64,000 bases of DNA from Lonicera japonica (taxonomy: Eukaryota; Streptophyta; Magnoliopsida; Dipsacales; Caprifoliaceae). A program made the position numbers and the translations under genes. Positions 10,735 to 25,700 of the stretch are shown piece after piece. Below the pieces are notes generated by a model. The model was not told where the DNA came from. It made no database searches and saw only the letters and a list, made by a program, of their open reading frames with translations. The DNA is taken from the NCBI GenBank assembly GCA_021464415.1, contig CM038471.1:74130851-74194850 (forward strand). The letters run 5' to 3'. The first letter of the stretch is position 1, and the number at the start of each line of letters is the position of its first letter.

Positions 10735-13700
10735 CTGCAGTAATTAAGTAAATTGCTTTTTCAATTCTGTACTAGTTTAGAAACTAACAGTACGTTCAAT
10801 TTTTTTATAAAAAACATATTTGGAGATCTGGACTGCCCCACGCTGTAGTTAAAAAACAAATAACATTAAGGCAAACAAATGGAGTGATATACATTTACAT
10901 GGGGTAAAAACAAATAAAAATGGGTCTGTACGATGGATCAATTCTGTAAGGCCATCTCCAATGGCTTGTCAACGAAAGGGCATTGTGAATGATAGAAGAG
11001 CAAAAAGTCAAAACTCGCAACCCACCCACACACATTTTTTTGTTTTACTCCAAGGAACTCTTCTCCAGCCAGGCTGGGGCAGAATATCCACCTTGTGTAT
11101 GAGAATCATACACAATGTGGCCCACCAATATCAAGACAAATTATTTTTTTATGTCTTTAATTTCTTTTCCCACACCTTCTAGTAATATATATATATATAT
11201 ATTTACAAAATCATTATAATGAAAATTGTATTCTTAAGAACACTCCTCAAGATCTATCTGCCAACAGGACTGGACATAGACATTGTCTAAAATGCCTGAC
11301 AACATAGGATAGGAACACCATCAATAGACAAACCATTGGAGATGGCCTAAGTCCGCAACACTCCAAATTTGGATATGATTGTTCAGATGAGTTCTTTAAA
11401 TTTAGGAAATTATTGCATTAAGAGTTTACACTCTCTTCTTAATTTTTCCTCTCATAAGAAGCAACAAAAGATCTCTAAATTAGGATGGAAAGAGAATTCC
11501 AATTGTACCTTTGCAAATCTTTGAGGGTAAGAAAGGGACAATGAGAAACGCGGTGAAGGGGAAAAAAGGGTGAATTTTTTTTTGAAGATACAAACATATC
11601 TGATACGAGATGATTAAGGGAAAGAGGGAACAGTTGGTATGTTTATTGTGTCTAGGGCCGTTAATGGATCAGATATGTGCCTGAATTCCAATTCATTTAG
11701 TTGAACATGTATTGGGATTTCTAGTCCGTCCATCCAAATCCGTTAAGCCATTGATTAACAAATTGGATATGGATAAATTGCAATCCAATCCGTTTGCAAG
11801 CCGAACCCATCCGATACAAACATATATGCTTCATTTTATCATTATTTATATGCACCACCTTATTATTAAACTAATAATTATAAATAATAACTAAAACTTA
11901 AATAACATTACATTAACTTCTTTCATTACTTTTAATATATTTACGGAATAACTATTACATAGTAAAAAATTTAGTCGTATCGAATAATATAATCCGATCC
12001 TAACAAATGTAGATATGGATTAGTGTTTAGGCGATTTGTTGTATGAACCGATCCGGATCCGGTCTGAAAATTTTTTAGTAAATGGATTTGGATTGACCCT
12101 GATATGATCCAAATCCAATCCATTGACAAGCCTAATTGTGGCTCCCACGGCCCACATACTGTTACCCCACACTTATATTAATGTACCAAATCTCAAGACA
12201 TAATCAATGGTTGAGAATCCACTCTTTTCTGGGACATAATCAATGTACCAAATCTCAAGATAACAACCAAGCTTTGTTCTCAACCATTGATTAATGTTGA
12301 AACTATTCAGTCCCTGAGAATGTGAAACTCCAACTGGATTCTTGATTTGGGACAGAGGGAGTGTGTGCAAAATGACCTTTCAAGAACTTGAGTGACTAGT
12401 AATTACGAGTATCTGTGGGCTTCAACAAATATTTCCTGCAAGATATACCCATAATTACCTGCAAGAGTCTCCAAAGAAATTTCCACAAATATTTCCGGCA
12501 AGATAAATGTTACAAATACCAAATTCCACTCTTAAACAACAAGCTTCAGGCAAAGTTAAGTAACCAAAGCCAGCGCAAGCAACACCCCTCCCCCCCCTTC
12601 CTCTTCTTTCGCGGCATCCAAAGCACATGAAGTCTCATAAATTTTTCAATCCTCTCAACCAACCTACATAAATCTTTTAAATAAAGGATATTATATCAAG
12701 CCTTAACCAAAATGACACAGCCTCCAAACCCAAAGAGAAAATCCCAATTCCAGCCATCTAATAGCCTAGAAAACCTCTTCGCAGTAGCCCAATAATTACA
12801 TGCCAAATGAACACCTTGATACATTCATATATCAATGACCACCCCTAGGCCATACACCTAGTCACATAGGTGAGATTCAAAAGATCCTAAGGCTCTACTC
12901 AGTGAGCTAGACTGTTTTTGTCCAAGTTGACATTTTAGCACCAGCAAACTCCTCAAAGATATAAAGTAAAACCAGAACATTATTTTTTTATTTTTTTATT
13001 TTTTGATCAGAAACAAAGCTTATATATTGATTGAAAAAATCAGATACAAGCAAAGGTGCTGGATGCGGATGAGAAATCCACTAACAAGCACACCAGAAAA
13101 TAAAACAAAAAGGAATAGCTCCATCCTCGATCACAAAAAAAACAAAAAGAACCCTACTACAAATCTAAATTGATCCCATGCCCAAAAAACAAGCAGTACC
13201 CCCTAACAACAACAATCATACTCCTAGGCACTAGGCAAACCTCTAAGGCCTAAATAAGGCTACTGCATAGCCAAGCCCCAATCCCTAGCAATCTCTGATA
13301 TAGTCCAGATTCCAAAATTCTTCGAAGAAAATGCCCAAAGTGAAGCCAGGTTCTTGATTCTGTCCCAAGTCTTTTCTAATTCTTCTTCGGTTTCTTCAAA
13401 AATTCTCTTATTTCTCTCTCTCCAAATACACCACATCACAGCCATGCAACTGCACCTCCATAATGTTTTGCTTTTCTTTTTGTCACCTATGAAGAACCAC
13501 TTGATGGTAAGCAATTCATACCAAGAATCCGGAAATACTGCAATCAAGTCGAATTCCTTTAGGACCTTGTTCCAGATTTCTTGAGCAAAAGCGCAGTGTA
13601 ATAACAAATGATCAATGTTCTCTCTGTCCCGCTTGCACAACACACACCATGAAGGAGATAGATGCATAAAAGGTCTTCTGAATTGAATTAAATCCGCTAT

Positions 13701-16700
13701 GTCGACTTTCTTTAATGCAACTAACCATGCCAAAACACGAACTTTAGGAGGAATGCCTGATTTCCAAATCATATCCGCTGGAGCAAAGATATAACCTACA
13801 TCAGATTTAGTAAGAATTTTAAAAAAAGACTTCACTAAGAACATTCCATTTCTATCTCCTCCCCAAACTCTACTATCCTCTTCATCACTAGCCACTTCAA
13901 CACCATGTAACCTTCCCAACAGAGCCCTATATTCCTCCTCCTCCGATTCTGTAACATTTCTTCGCAGTATCACATTCCATGAATGATATTGGGTAGAATC
14001 CCAAGAAAGATTATCAGCAACCATAGCCCTCGGATTCTGCACTACTCTGAACAGACCCGGGAATTGATCCTTTAAACCTATATCACCAACCCATCTATCC
14101 AACCAGAATTTTGTTCTTGACCCATTGCCAACTCGGTAATTCACATTAGCCAAGAAGGTCTCCAACCCATTTGCAATCGCCTTCCAAGGGTTTCTGAAAG
14201 TACCTCTACTTGCTTTATTTGCATCCCATCCGTTCTCGAGTACTCCGTATTTGCTTCTGATAATCCAGTGCCAAAAAGCACTATGTTCATTTGGAAATCT
14301 CCAAAGCCATTTGCCAAGCAATGCTTCATTCCTCTTGATCAAATTGCCAATGCCAAGCCCTCCCATCTCTTTGCATTTGGACACCGTTTCCCAATCAACT
14401 AAATGATTTGTTTGCCCTTTATCCATTCCTTCCCATAAAAAGCATCTCATTAATTTTTAAATCGTCTTAGCTACTGAAACCGGGATCTTGAACAATGAAA
14501 GAAAGTATGTAGGCATACTATCAAGAACTGATTGAATGAGTGTCAACTTCCCCCCTTTAGATAAACATCCCTTTGAGCTTTTTAGTAACCTTCTCTATCA
14601 CCGGATTCCAAAAATTGACTTTCCTTGGATTGTCACCCAAAGGAAGTCCTAAATAGGACATTGGCCAGCTACCAACTACACACCCAATTCTCTCAGCAAG
14701 GGCCCCCATCTCACCCTCACCTACATTAATTCCCACGACTTCCGTCTTAGACAAATTGATTTTCAATCCTGATGCATACCCAAAGATATCAAGGATTCCC
14801 ATTAAGTTACTAATTTTGTGTTCATCATTTGAGAGGAAAAAAATCGTATCATCAGCAAATTGAAGATGAGACAAACTTACATACTCCCTACCAATTGAAA
14901 ACCCTTCAATAAGCCCTCTTGTTTTCGCCCTTTCCACCAACAGATTGAGCACATCCGCAACTATAACAAATAAGAAAGGTGATAACAGATCACCTTGTTG
15001 TAACCCTTTCGAAGCTTTGAAATTCCCTCTTGGTTTCCCATTCATCATTACTGAAAAATTCACCGTCGACAAACACCCTTTGATCCATTTCTCTTCGAAA
15101 CCCTTACGTTCAAGAACATGGTCCACAAAATCCCACTCTATGTGATCGTATGCCTTCTCGAAATCAATCTTCAAAACGACTCCTTTCTTCTTCATCTCCC
15201 TATATTCTTCCACTCCTTCATTAGCGATGAGTGCCAAATCAAGTATTTGCCTATCCTTAACAAACGCACTTTGAGCCATGCCAATAGTCTCGCACAACAC
15301 CTCACGTAACCTCAAGGATAAAACCTTAGCTAAGATCTTGTAAAGGCTAGTGACAAGACTAATAGGAAAATGAACATTATTAAATCCCTCTCTATTGTTA
15401 ACTAGGAAAATGAAGAATCCTAAAAGGCTCTGTTTCTGTAGACACCCTTAACATACCTACTCAACCCTACTACACATTAAATTGAAAAGATCCACAAAAA
15501 CAGTAAGTACAGTGAGGGAGGATTTCCTGACCTCAAGCCTCTAGAATCCCTAAACTCCTTAAATCCCCATTGACCAACACATAATATATATAGAGTTCTA
15601 AAAACAGCCTTTAATCCAGCTTTTCTACCTACCCCGAAGTCTCAAAAGTCCCAATATCCTTTCTATATGTCACTTTATCTAAAAGAATACAATAACCTAT
15701 TAATATCATATACTTTCTGAAAATCAAACTTAATAACTAAACCTTCTTACCTTGCCTCCTAAAATCCTGGGCAGCTTCATTTGCCACCAAAACTACATCA
15801 AAAAGCTGGTGACTGCTTAAAAGAGCGCTTGGAGCAAGAGAAATAACATCCAACAGTACCAAATGCGATCTACTAGCACCACCTCCAAAAGAATCTTATA
15901 CACTTGTCATCAGATAGATGGGTCTAAAACCATTCAATTTGATGGCCCTCGTTTTATTGGGGATGAGTTGTAAAAGTAGAACTAATGCTCCTGCACAGCA
16001 ACCATCAAGAACCCATCATATCGTCTTTCAAACTATCACAATTACATTGAAAGAAAGCCATAAAACTCATCTGATTCAGGGGCCTTGTCCCTGTTCATTT
16101 CAACGAAAGCCACAGAAAACCCTTCGGTGCCAGGTGTAAATATTCGTTACAACAGTTGTAACAATGATGAGGCGTAATGGATTTTATATCGCTTGTTGGA
16201 TTTGTTATGTAAGGGCTGGGTGCAAACACAGGTCTAGATAATTACAAAAGAGCCACTGAAATGATCTGAACCTTTTTTGTTATCCAGCAGTTATCGCATA
16301 TACCGTTACACCACATCAACGTTACAACAGTTGTATCCAATAATTATTCCTGAGCCATGGACCTTTTATTAATCCATTTCAAAGACATCTTTCTCCCTCA
16401 ACTTTAGGAGGCGGCTCCAAATCCCCCGGCAAAAGGGACAAAATCTAAACACTCTAGCAAAATCACCCCCTCAAAAACTCAGTATAAGATGTAGTAATTA
16501 TAGGGGCAATCGAAAAGGAGGATCACTAACTGCTATCCAACTCCGATCTCTTAATAACACCCCTTCTACCATTAGCTCTATATGAGACATTTTGGAGTTA
16601 AATTACCTCCTCAACCCATTCAAATTAAACTTTGCTAAATTCATTTATTGGTAAAATGGTGCCATACATACACGTCAAGGGGAAGGAGTCTTTGGAGTTG

Positions 16701-19700
16701 TACATGTCCAGCTGATTCTTCATGGATTTGGAGGAAGGTGTTGAAATTAAGAAGCATTATTTTCCAGTTTGAAGTATATATTGTGAGTAATGGTAGGAAT
16801 ACTTTCATTTGCATGATAACTGGCATCCATTTGGGCCACTTAAAGCCAGATTTGGGGATAGATTACTCTATGATGCAAACTAGTAGGGATGCTAAAATAA
16901 TTGAGAGTATTAGTGCTAAAGGTTGGAATAAACCACCATCAGTTTCTCATGACTTAATGAGTTTGTGAAGCATATTGTGGGTAATGGTAGGAATACTTTC
17001 ATTTGGCATGATAACTGGCATCCATTTGGGCCACTGAAAGCCAGATTTGGGGATAGATTACTCTATGATGCAACTAGTAAGGATGCTAAAATAATTGAGT
17101 GTATTAGTGCTTATGGTTGGAATAAACCACTAGCAGTTTCTCATGACTTAATGCTTGTTATTCAGGCACGGCCACAGTACTTGCCTAGGGTGGATGGTGA
17201 AGATACAGTGGAGTGAAAGAGTTTACTTAGAGATCGGCATGGAATGCTATCAGAAGAGTGGGAGTGAATGTTGGGTGGTGCAAGGCAATTTGGCAAAAAG
17301 ATGAGATCCCCAGATGCAGCTTCATTCTAGTTAGTTTGTAAAGACAGGCTCAGAACTAGGGATACGCTTAAAAGGTGGGTTGTAATAGAAGTCAGTTCTT
17401 GTCTGTTGTGTGGGGCAGCCGAAGAAAGCAGATATTATTTGTGCTTTTGATTGTTGTTTTGTACTAAATATATGGCAGGAGGTTTTGAGAAGGAAGCAAC
17501 AGAACTATAGATTCAGTTATTGGCAGAAGGAAATTGATACAGCTGTATGGAATTCAGGGAATGGAATTACTGCTAGATTGGGAAGGTTATCTATGGCAGT
17601 GATTATATATTGCATATGGCAGGAGAGAAATGCTCGAATATTTCAGCACATTTCCAGAACAGAGGATGCAATAGTGAATGGTATTGAATATTATATAGTA
17701 GGAAGAACTTGGTATTAGAAAATAAAAAGAACTTAAGTAAACTGATTGCTTTGTAAAGAGTGGGGCATTTGTGAGAGAGTTTTATTGTAATTCCTGGGGA
17801 ATTCCCCTTGTATCTTCTTTTGTAACAAGAAAGTCTCACCATCGGCGGCGAACCAATACTTGCCCCCCAAATCCTTCTCCCTCTCTTCCTATTTAATAGT
17901 AAAGTATAAATGAAACTACAATGCACTTTTTTATTTTAAAAAGCAGGGTATGGTTATGTTCGTCCAGTCATATTACTTAAGACAATACACTAAACTTGAA
18001 TTGACCATTTATTAAGTTTGCTTTATTACAAACCTTTACCTTTGACGAATATAATCTCAAAATTTGCAAGACCTGTAGGCTCTTACTAAGCATGCATTAG
18101 CAAAAAAGGGAAAAAGAAATTCTAGACCTATTCTAGACCCAGCTCACTCAAAGTCCCTGGTCTGCCAATACTAAATGCTTATATAGTGAAGGAATTAAGA
18201 GGTTTGGATTGGAATATGAAAGTGATCATACCAGCCTGTTCCTCTTTGACTCATCATCGCTGTCATTTAATTCATCTTCTGCAACTTTCCTGGGTGAAGA
18301 TGATAAAAGACAATATTTCATTGGCTTTGTTATTCTGGATAATTTAATTGGAAAAACCATAGGGATAAAAGTATGTTACCCAAAAAAAATAGGAATCAAT
18401 TTTTTTTTCTAACCTTCTCTTTGGCATGGTTCGGTCATCGGCAGCAGCATCAGAATGACCATAATCGGGAACCTTGCTGACAACTTCCCTCAGAAAATCA
18501 AACACATTATAGCTTTGTACGCAATGTTTTCTGCATTCAGAAATGAAGTTTTAGTAAAGATCCAATGGTCGAACAGCTAAAAGAAATGCAAGAGAAAAGG
18601 AAAAACCCAAAAGAGCCAACATGGCACCATCAACTTGAAAAGGCAGACCATATGAATGAAAGTAAATGATCCAACAAAGCGGGTGCTCGAAAACGATGTT
18701 TTAAGCCAAAGATTTTATCAACGGATGCGTTCAACTGATGAGTAACGTAGTCAGAGAAAAGCAGTTAATTTAGGAATTATTTATGAATTGTATTTTGCTA
18801 TTAATTTAGGCTTTTGGGTAGTAATTGATGTAATTTAGAAAGACGGGGCTGCTCATATTATTAGGGTTTTGATAGTAGTTGGGTATTAGCAGAAGTTGAG
18901 TTAGGATAGGTGTTCTAGTAGTAGAACTAGGGTTTTATTTCTATTATAAATTTTATTGATAATTCAGTATTATTTATTTTATTTATTTATGTTATTTTAG
19001 TTGTGGATAGAATCCCACCTTGATAGGGACTCTAGGTTAATTAGGAGTTGTGTTTATTTCCTAGATAAGGTGCGTTGTTTTCATTAGTTATCATCATGGA
19101 ATAATATTATCATTCTCTCTAAATTATCATGGTATCAGAGCATTGGTTAGGAACTCCATATGCCGCCTAGGTCCAACTAAAACCCTAGGTCCAATTAAAA
19201 CCCTACCCACGCCTAAAACCCTAGCCGCCGCCACTGTTCTTTGCTCACTAGCGTGCGTAATAGGTGAGATTTCCCGGAACCAACCACGCAGGAGTGGTCG
19301 GAATTACTAGACGAGAAGAACCCCGAAAGCCACGCCGGAAACCGACGGCTCACGCGCCCTCACGCGCCACCGCCCCTCTGCGCGTGAATCTCACGCGCCG
19401 CCAGTCTCCGCCGCGCGTGGAAGCGCGTGAATGCTCCGATTGCTGCCAAATTTTCCAGGGTCGGTCGTCTTCTTATTCTTCACCTTGTTCCAGTCTTGGT
19501 TTGGTTTAATTTAGTATGGATTTGGCTTGGTTTGTTTATTCCAGATTTGGGGCAACGGGTTAGTTGATTGGTTGCTGTGGTTTTGTTCCAGAATTAGTTT
19601 AATTCAGTCCTGAGTTTGTTTATTTGTTGATTCTCTGGCAAGATGAACTATAAACTTGCTATGGTGGATGCTAGTACTCCGGGTCTCACAGAGTCTGCTA

Positions 19701-22700
19701 GTGGTTCCACCATAAGCACGTCTTCTACATCCTTAGATCCTATATCGCAGTTTGCTTCTATTTATTCTGTTAGTGAAAATCCGGTAGCGACTATCAGTCA
19801 CAAGTTGAATGAAAGAAACTATCTCGAATGGGCACAGTCAATGAGGTTGTTTATTGACGGCAAAAGGAAATTAGGTTATGTGAATGGTGAGGTGGTACCA
19901 CCACCATCTACTGACCCAGGCTTTAAGTCATGGCGCGAGAACTCGATGGTTACCTCGTGGTTGATTAATTCCATGGAGGCTGGACTTGGTAAACCTTATA
20001 TGTTCCTGCCGACCGCTAAAGATATCTGGCACGCGGTTAAGGAAACGTACTCGGATCTAGACAACTATTCTCAAATGTTCGAACTTAATAACCAGTTGTG
20101 GAAGATGCAACAAGGAGATCGTGGGGTTACAGCCTACTACCATGACATGATGGCCATATGGCAAGAGTTGGACTTGTTTGAAACTGAAGAGTGGGAAAAC
20201 CCGAATGATAATGCTCGTTACAAGAAGAAGGTTGAGCAAGGTCGGGTGTTTGTCTTCTTGGCTGGACTAAACAAGGACCTAGACGAAGTTCGGGGTCTTA
20301 TTTTAGGCAGAATACCGTTGCCCACTATCCGAGAGGTATTTTCAGAGGTACGAAGAGAAGAGGCTCGACGATCTGTGATGTTGAAAGACGAACGGGAGTC
20401 CCGTACAGATGGTGAGGGCTCTGCACTGGTAGCCCTTGATAAAGCCGTAGACAGTGATAAGAGGGGAGGAAAACAGAAATTGTGGTGTGATCATTGCAAG
20501 TGGTCAGGTCAAACTAGGGATAGTTGCTGGAAGTTTCATGGTAAACCAGCAAATTGGAAGAAGCGTGATAACAAAACGAGGGGAGGAACTCGAGCATTCC
20601 AAGCAAGCAATACAGATTCAGTGCAACCATCTTCCTCAAAACCATTTCCATTCACAAAGGAACAATTTGAGTATCTGTGTAAAATGGTTCAAGCCCATTC
20701 TTTAGGAAACTCTGACTCCTCATGTTCCATAGCTCAGTCAGGTAATAAGTTTACAGCTACAATTGCTTGTATCAAATCCCATAGCAACTGAATATTAGAT
20801 TCAGGGGCCACTGACCACCTGACCGGTATCTCGGAATTTTTTTCGTCATATACTCCGTGTGCAGGGAATCAAAAGGTTAAAATTGCTGATGGTTCTTTCA
20901 CTGCGGTTGCCGGCAAAGGAACCATAATCGTCTCCCCATCTCTCACTCTTAAAGATGTCTTACATGTCCCTAAGTTATCGTATAATCTTATATCTGTCAG
21001 CAAATTAGCTCTTGATCTCAATTGTCAAGTTAACTTTTGGTCTTCTCATTGTGAATTTCAGGATTCAAATTCAGGGAAGACGATTGGGGTTGCTAAACAG
21101 GATGGGGGTCTCTACTTCTTCAATAATGGGTCTACCTCTGGAAGGCAAGACCGGTAGACTTGTTTTAATTCTATTTTTGTTTCTAGTGATAGTCAGATTT
21201 TGCTATGGCATTATAGGTTAGGACATCCAAACTTTCAGTATTTAAAGCATTTGTTTCCCAAGTTATTAATGAATAAAAATTTGCTTAAATTTCGGTGTGA
21301 ATCTTGTGAATTAGCAAAACATCAACGCACGGTTTTTCCGTCTCAACCATATAAGAAATCACAACCTTTCACCTTGATTCACAATGATGTTTGGGGTCCC
21401 TCTAGAGTGCCCATTTGGTCTGGTAAATGTTGGTTTGTAACTTTCATTGATGACCACACTAGAGTATGTTGGGTCTTTCTTTTAAAAGAAAAATCAGAAG
21501 TTGGGAGTGTGTTTCAAAACTTTTACACCATGATCCACGCACAGTTTCAAACCAAAATTCAAATTTTTCGGAGTGATAATGGGAAGGAATTTTTTAAGAA
21601 AATGTTAGGCGATTTTTTGGTCAAAAATGGGATAATTCATTAAAGTTCTTGTAATTATACTCCTCAACAGAATGGAGTTGCCGAAAGGAAAAATAGACAT
21701 CTACTTGAAATTGCTCGTGCTTTAATTTTTCAAACTAAAGTTCCAAAATACCTTTGGGGAGATGCTATTTTGACTGCTACTTACCTTATTAATCGGCTTC
21801 CAACACGAAATTTGAAATTTAAAGCCCCTATAAAATTGCTTTCTGATCTATTTCCCAACACTCGGTTATTAGGGGATATTCCCTTAAAAATATTTGGAAG
21901 TGTTGCCTTTGTTCATAATCATGACCCCAAAAATTCTAAACTTGATCCAAAGGCACACAAATGTATTTTTGTAGGCTATCCTACAAATCAGAAAGGGTAT
22001 AAATGTTTTGATCCGATTTCCAAGAAATTATACATTTCTATGGATGTTACCTTCTTCGAAGAGCGATCCTATTACAACTCCCATCTTCAGGGGGAGAGCA
22101 CGAGTGAAGATAGTGGTTGCGGTTTTGATAATTCAGTCGTTGATGTTTTGTATGAACAAGTACCTAATAATTATTTTAACACACAATCTGGGAAAACAAA
22201 TGAATTAAATATTGAAGATACTTGTGTTGGTAATGGTGAACAACCAGGGTTAGTGTCATCCCAAAATTTGACTACCGATGGATCAGAGATGTGTGCAAAA
22301 CGGTATAAAGGTCTTGTTTATTTTAGGAAAAATCTAGAACAAGGAAGGAAAGAAACCATCCCTCTGCAACCCCAAGAATCCAACCTGGAGGTGGATCATG
22401 ATACTCACGATGACTCTTCCGAGATACCTGAAGGTAGTTCTCAAGCTAATATCGAGTCAACTCAGTCTAATCAACTTGATCTCCCTATTGCTCTTAGAAA
22501 AAGAGTTAGAGCGTGTACGAAATCTCTCAAATATCCCATTTCGAACTTTGTGTCATATAAAAATATCTCACCCTCCTATTCTGGATTTATCTCTCGTGTG
22601 TCGAATGTGGTTATTCCTAACAATGTTCAGGATGCTCTAAATGTTCCGGAGTGGAGAGAAGCGGTGTATGAGGAGATGAGAGCACTGGAGAAGAATGCTA

Positions 22701-25700
22701 CTTGGGAGAAAGTAAAGCTTCTAGAAGGAAAGACAGTTGTTGGTTGTAAATGGGTATTCACTGTGAAGTATAACTCAGATGGGTCAGTGGAACGGTACAA
22801 GGCTCGTCTGGTGGCTAAAGGCTTCACTCAAACGTATGGAGTCGACTACTCTGAAACTTTTTCTCCCGTGGCAAAATTAAATACAGTTCGGGTTCTCTTA
22901 TCAGTTGCAGCTAACTTGGACTGGCCTTCAAATCAGTTAGATGTGAAGAATGCCTTCTTGAATGGAAACCTAGAAAAGGAAGTCTATATGGAACCTCCAC
23001 CTGGTTTTACTGAGGAATTTGGGACAAAAATCTGCAAGCTAAAGAGGTCTTTGTATGGCCTTAAACAATCCCCTAGAGCGTGGTTCAAAAGATTAACGAA
23101 GTTCCTCAAGAGCCAAGGGTATAATCAAGGGCAGTCTGATCATACTCTCTTCACTAAGACGTCCATAAGAAACGAACTTTCTGTTCTCATTGTTTATGTG
23201 GATGATATGATTTTAACAGGGGATGATGTTGAAGAAATGGGTCGACTGAAGCGAAATCTTGCTAGAGAATTTGAGATTAAGGATCTTGGTGACCTACGAT
23301 ACTTCCTTGGAATGGAGGTGGCCCGTTCAAAAAGTGGTATTGTAGTATCACAACGAAAATATATTTTGGATCTGCTGTCAGAAACTGGGATAAGTGGGTG
23401 TAAGCCATCGGATACTCCCATAGAACTGGGTACCAAGCTAGGAGATGTTAAAGATAGTGTTCCAGTCGAAACAAGGAGATACCAAAGATTAGTTGGGAAA
23501 CTAATCTACTTGTCTCATACGCACCCTGACATTGCTTTCATTGTGAGCATGGTTAGTCAGTTCATGCACTCACTATGTGAAGAGCATCTAGAGGCGGTGT
23601 ACCGTATTCTTCGTTACCTCAAAGGCTCCTCAGGGAAAGGTCTGTTCTTCACGAAGAACGATAAAAGAGGGATAGAGGTGTATACCGATGCTGATTGGGC
23701 TGGCTCGATTACTGATAGACGGTCTACGTCTGGCTACTGTACGTTTCTTTGGGGTAACTTGGTTACGTGGAGAAGCAAGAAGCAAAGTGTTGTCGCTCGA
23801 AGCAGTGCAGAAGCTGAGTTTAGATCAATGGCTCAAGGAGTATGTGAGGTTCTTTGGCTACAAAGGGTCTTAGAAGAACTCAAAAGGCCAATAAGTCTCC
23901 CGATGAAGCTATATTGCGATAACAATGCTGCTATCAGTATTGCCCACAATCCGGTCTTACATGATAGGACAAAACATGTTGAGATTGATAGGCACTTCAT
24001 CAAAGAGAAACTAGAAGGTGGAATTATATGTACTCCCTTTGTTCCGTCTAATCAACAAGTTGCAGATATTTTGACCAAGGGCCTGTTAAGGCAACCGTTC
24101 GAATTTCAAGTGAGCAAGTTGGGCCTGACGGATATCTTCGCACCAACTTGAGGGGGAGTATTGATAATTCAGTATTATTTATTTACGTTATTTTAGTTGT
24201 GGATAGAATCCCACCTTGATAGGGACTCTAGATTAATTAGGAGTTGTGTTTATTTCCTATATAAGGTGCGTTGTTTTCATTAATTATCATCATGGAATAA
24301 TATTATCATTCTCTCTAAATTATCAAATTTAATGTAATCCCTTCTTTCAAAGCGGACTTGAATGAATTGAAAATTGAGTATTGTTTAGAATTAGTTTCTT
24401 AGTTCTAGTTCTTGTAGTTCCTCTTCTCTTTATATTTGTGCTTTTCTTCTTTCGACCACCTTAACTTTGTTGTCATGGCAGATCTCTTCATAGCTGCCCT
24501 GCCTCATCAATCCTTCGATAAATAAGACAAACATTCAGGATCTCTTTCTGTTATTCTCTTAGCTTATCAAAGTACGGAGACAGGATAAGATGAATGGCTA
24601 GAACTAAATTCATCACAAAAGTCCCCAAAGTCAACTAGCAGTCAAGATTAAGAATCATATAGGAAAGGACAGGTAAAAAAAATTCTAGTGAATTTGATGA
24701 TCTACTCAGTTCTTGTAAGAGGATTTCTCCAGCTATTAGGAAAAGCCGTGTGTCGTTGAAAAGCCCAATTTGTGTTTCGGACTTTCAGGTTTCATCAGTC
24801 AAAACTTTCCAAGATTTTAATTTATTGAACGCCTATGTGAAATGGAGAGCGATTCTATCTTGTTGAGTTATTAATATAGTTTACTTGCTATTTGGAACAC
24901 ATCTGGTGGACCTCTTGTCTCCAATACTTTGTATCTTGATTTATTAATACAATTGAGATTCTTACTTTTTTAAAAATAGAACTTTTTAGACTCTGCACCT
25001 TATTTTCATGCCAAAATTGGACTTCCCCCCTGTTTCGATAATATTAATTCGCCCCCTGCATGAGGGGGTATTGTTACGCAGATATATGGGGTGAAGTGAG
25101 AGGATAACGAAACAATAACTAGGCATTGCTCCCTCTTTTTACATAAATCTTGAGACAACCCCTCGTGCAGAAGGTCAAGTCTTAAGGATTATAGAGAGGG
25201 AGGGAGAGAAGGGGGGGGGGGGGGGGGGGGTTGAAGTCGAATTGGCCAAAGTAAAAAACCCAAAATAATGTCTATGGTAGGTCTTGAACTTATGTAGAGC
25301 TTGCAAAATCCAGGTTTGGTTTCCAACATTGAAAGGGTTGCCAAATAATGTCTTTCTTATTTTTCTTTATATTGCAGGCACTCCTTGTACAAGGCATGCG
25401 TTGTGAACTCTTATTGATTTAATGCAATTTTCATGTTTCTGATCAAAAGAATATTATACAACCAGCTGACCATCAATCTATAAGTTGGTGCTCTCATGCA
25501 TATCAGTTTTCCAATCACAAGTGAGAATGGCCAAATATATGTCAAAACTTAGGCCATACAAGATAAGTCCATTAAATGCATGCTTTGACTTTGGGCAGTT
25601 TCTTCACGCAATGTAAGTTAATAATGGATAACAATAATCAGATAATGTGGAGGGAATCTGAATTCACAAGAATCGAACAATACCACACCATGCCCTTTGA

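Larger units (their letters stand above)
12984..15425 (-). mobile_element. 5'-truncated L1-type LINE in NC2-alpha intron 5
   Basis: The element is a non-LTR retrotransposon in the same orientation as the host gene. On the minus strand, reverse transcriptase starts in the [15 protein letters not shown] region, passes the catalytic FADD box and continues into an RVT zinc-binding domain. The 3' end is A-rich (AAAAAATAAAAAAATA pattern at 13008-12984). The endonuclease and ORF1 are missing. A frameshift near 14555 and an in-frame TAA near 14460 break the ORF. The 5' limit is approximate and no clear TSD was found. Confidence 0.85.
18954..24325 (+). mobile_element. Near-complete Ty1/Copia retrotransposon in NC2-alpha intron 3 (antisense)
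   Basis: The element is 5372 bp, with LTRs at 18954-19129 and 24159-24325 and a 5-bp TSD AATTT at 18949-18953 and 24326-24330. The primer-binding site TGGTATCAGAGC (19130-19141, initiator tRNA-Met type) directly follows the left LTR. The polypurine tract GAGGGGGAG precedes the right LTR. Gag and pol share one frame (19643-24151), broken by three in-frame stops: TGA 20789-20791, TAG 21155-21157 and TAA 21641-21643. The order protease-integrase-RT-RNase H defines Copia. It is recent but no longer autonomous. Confidence 0.95.
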
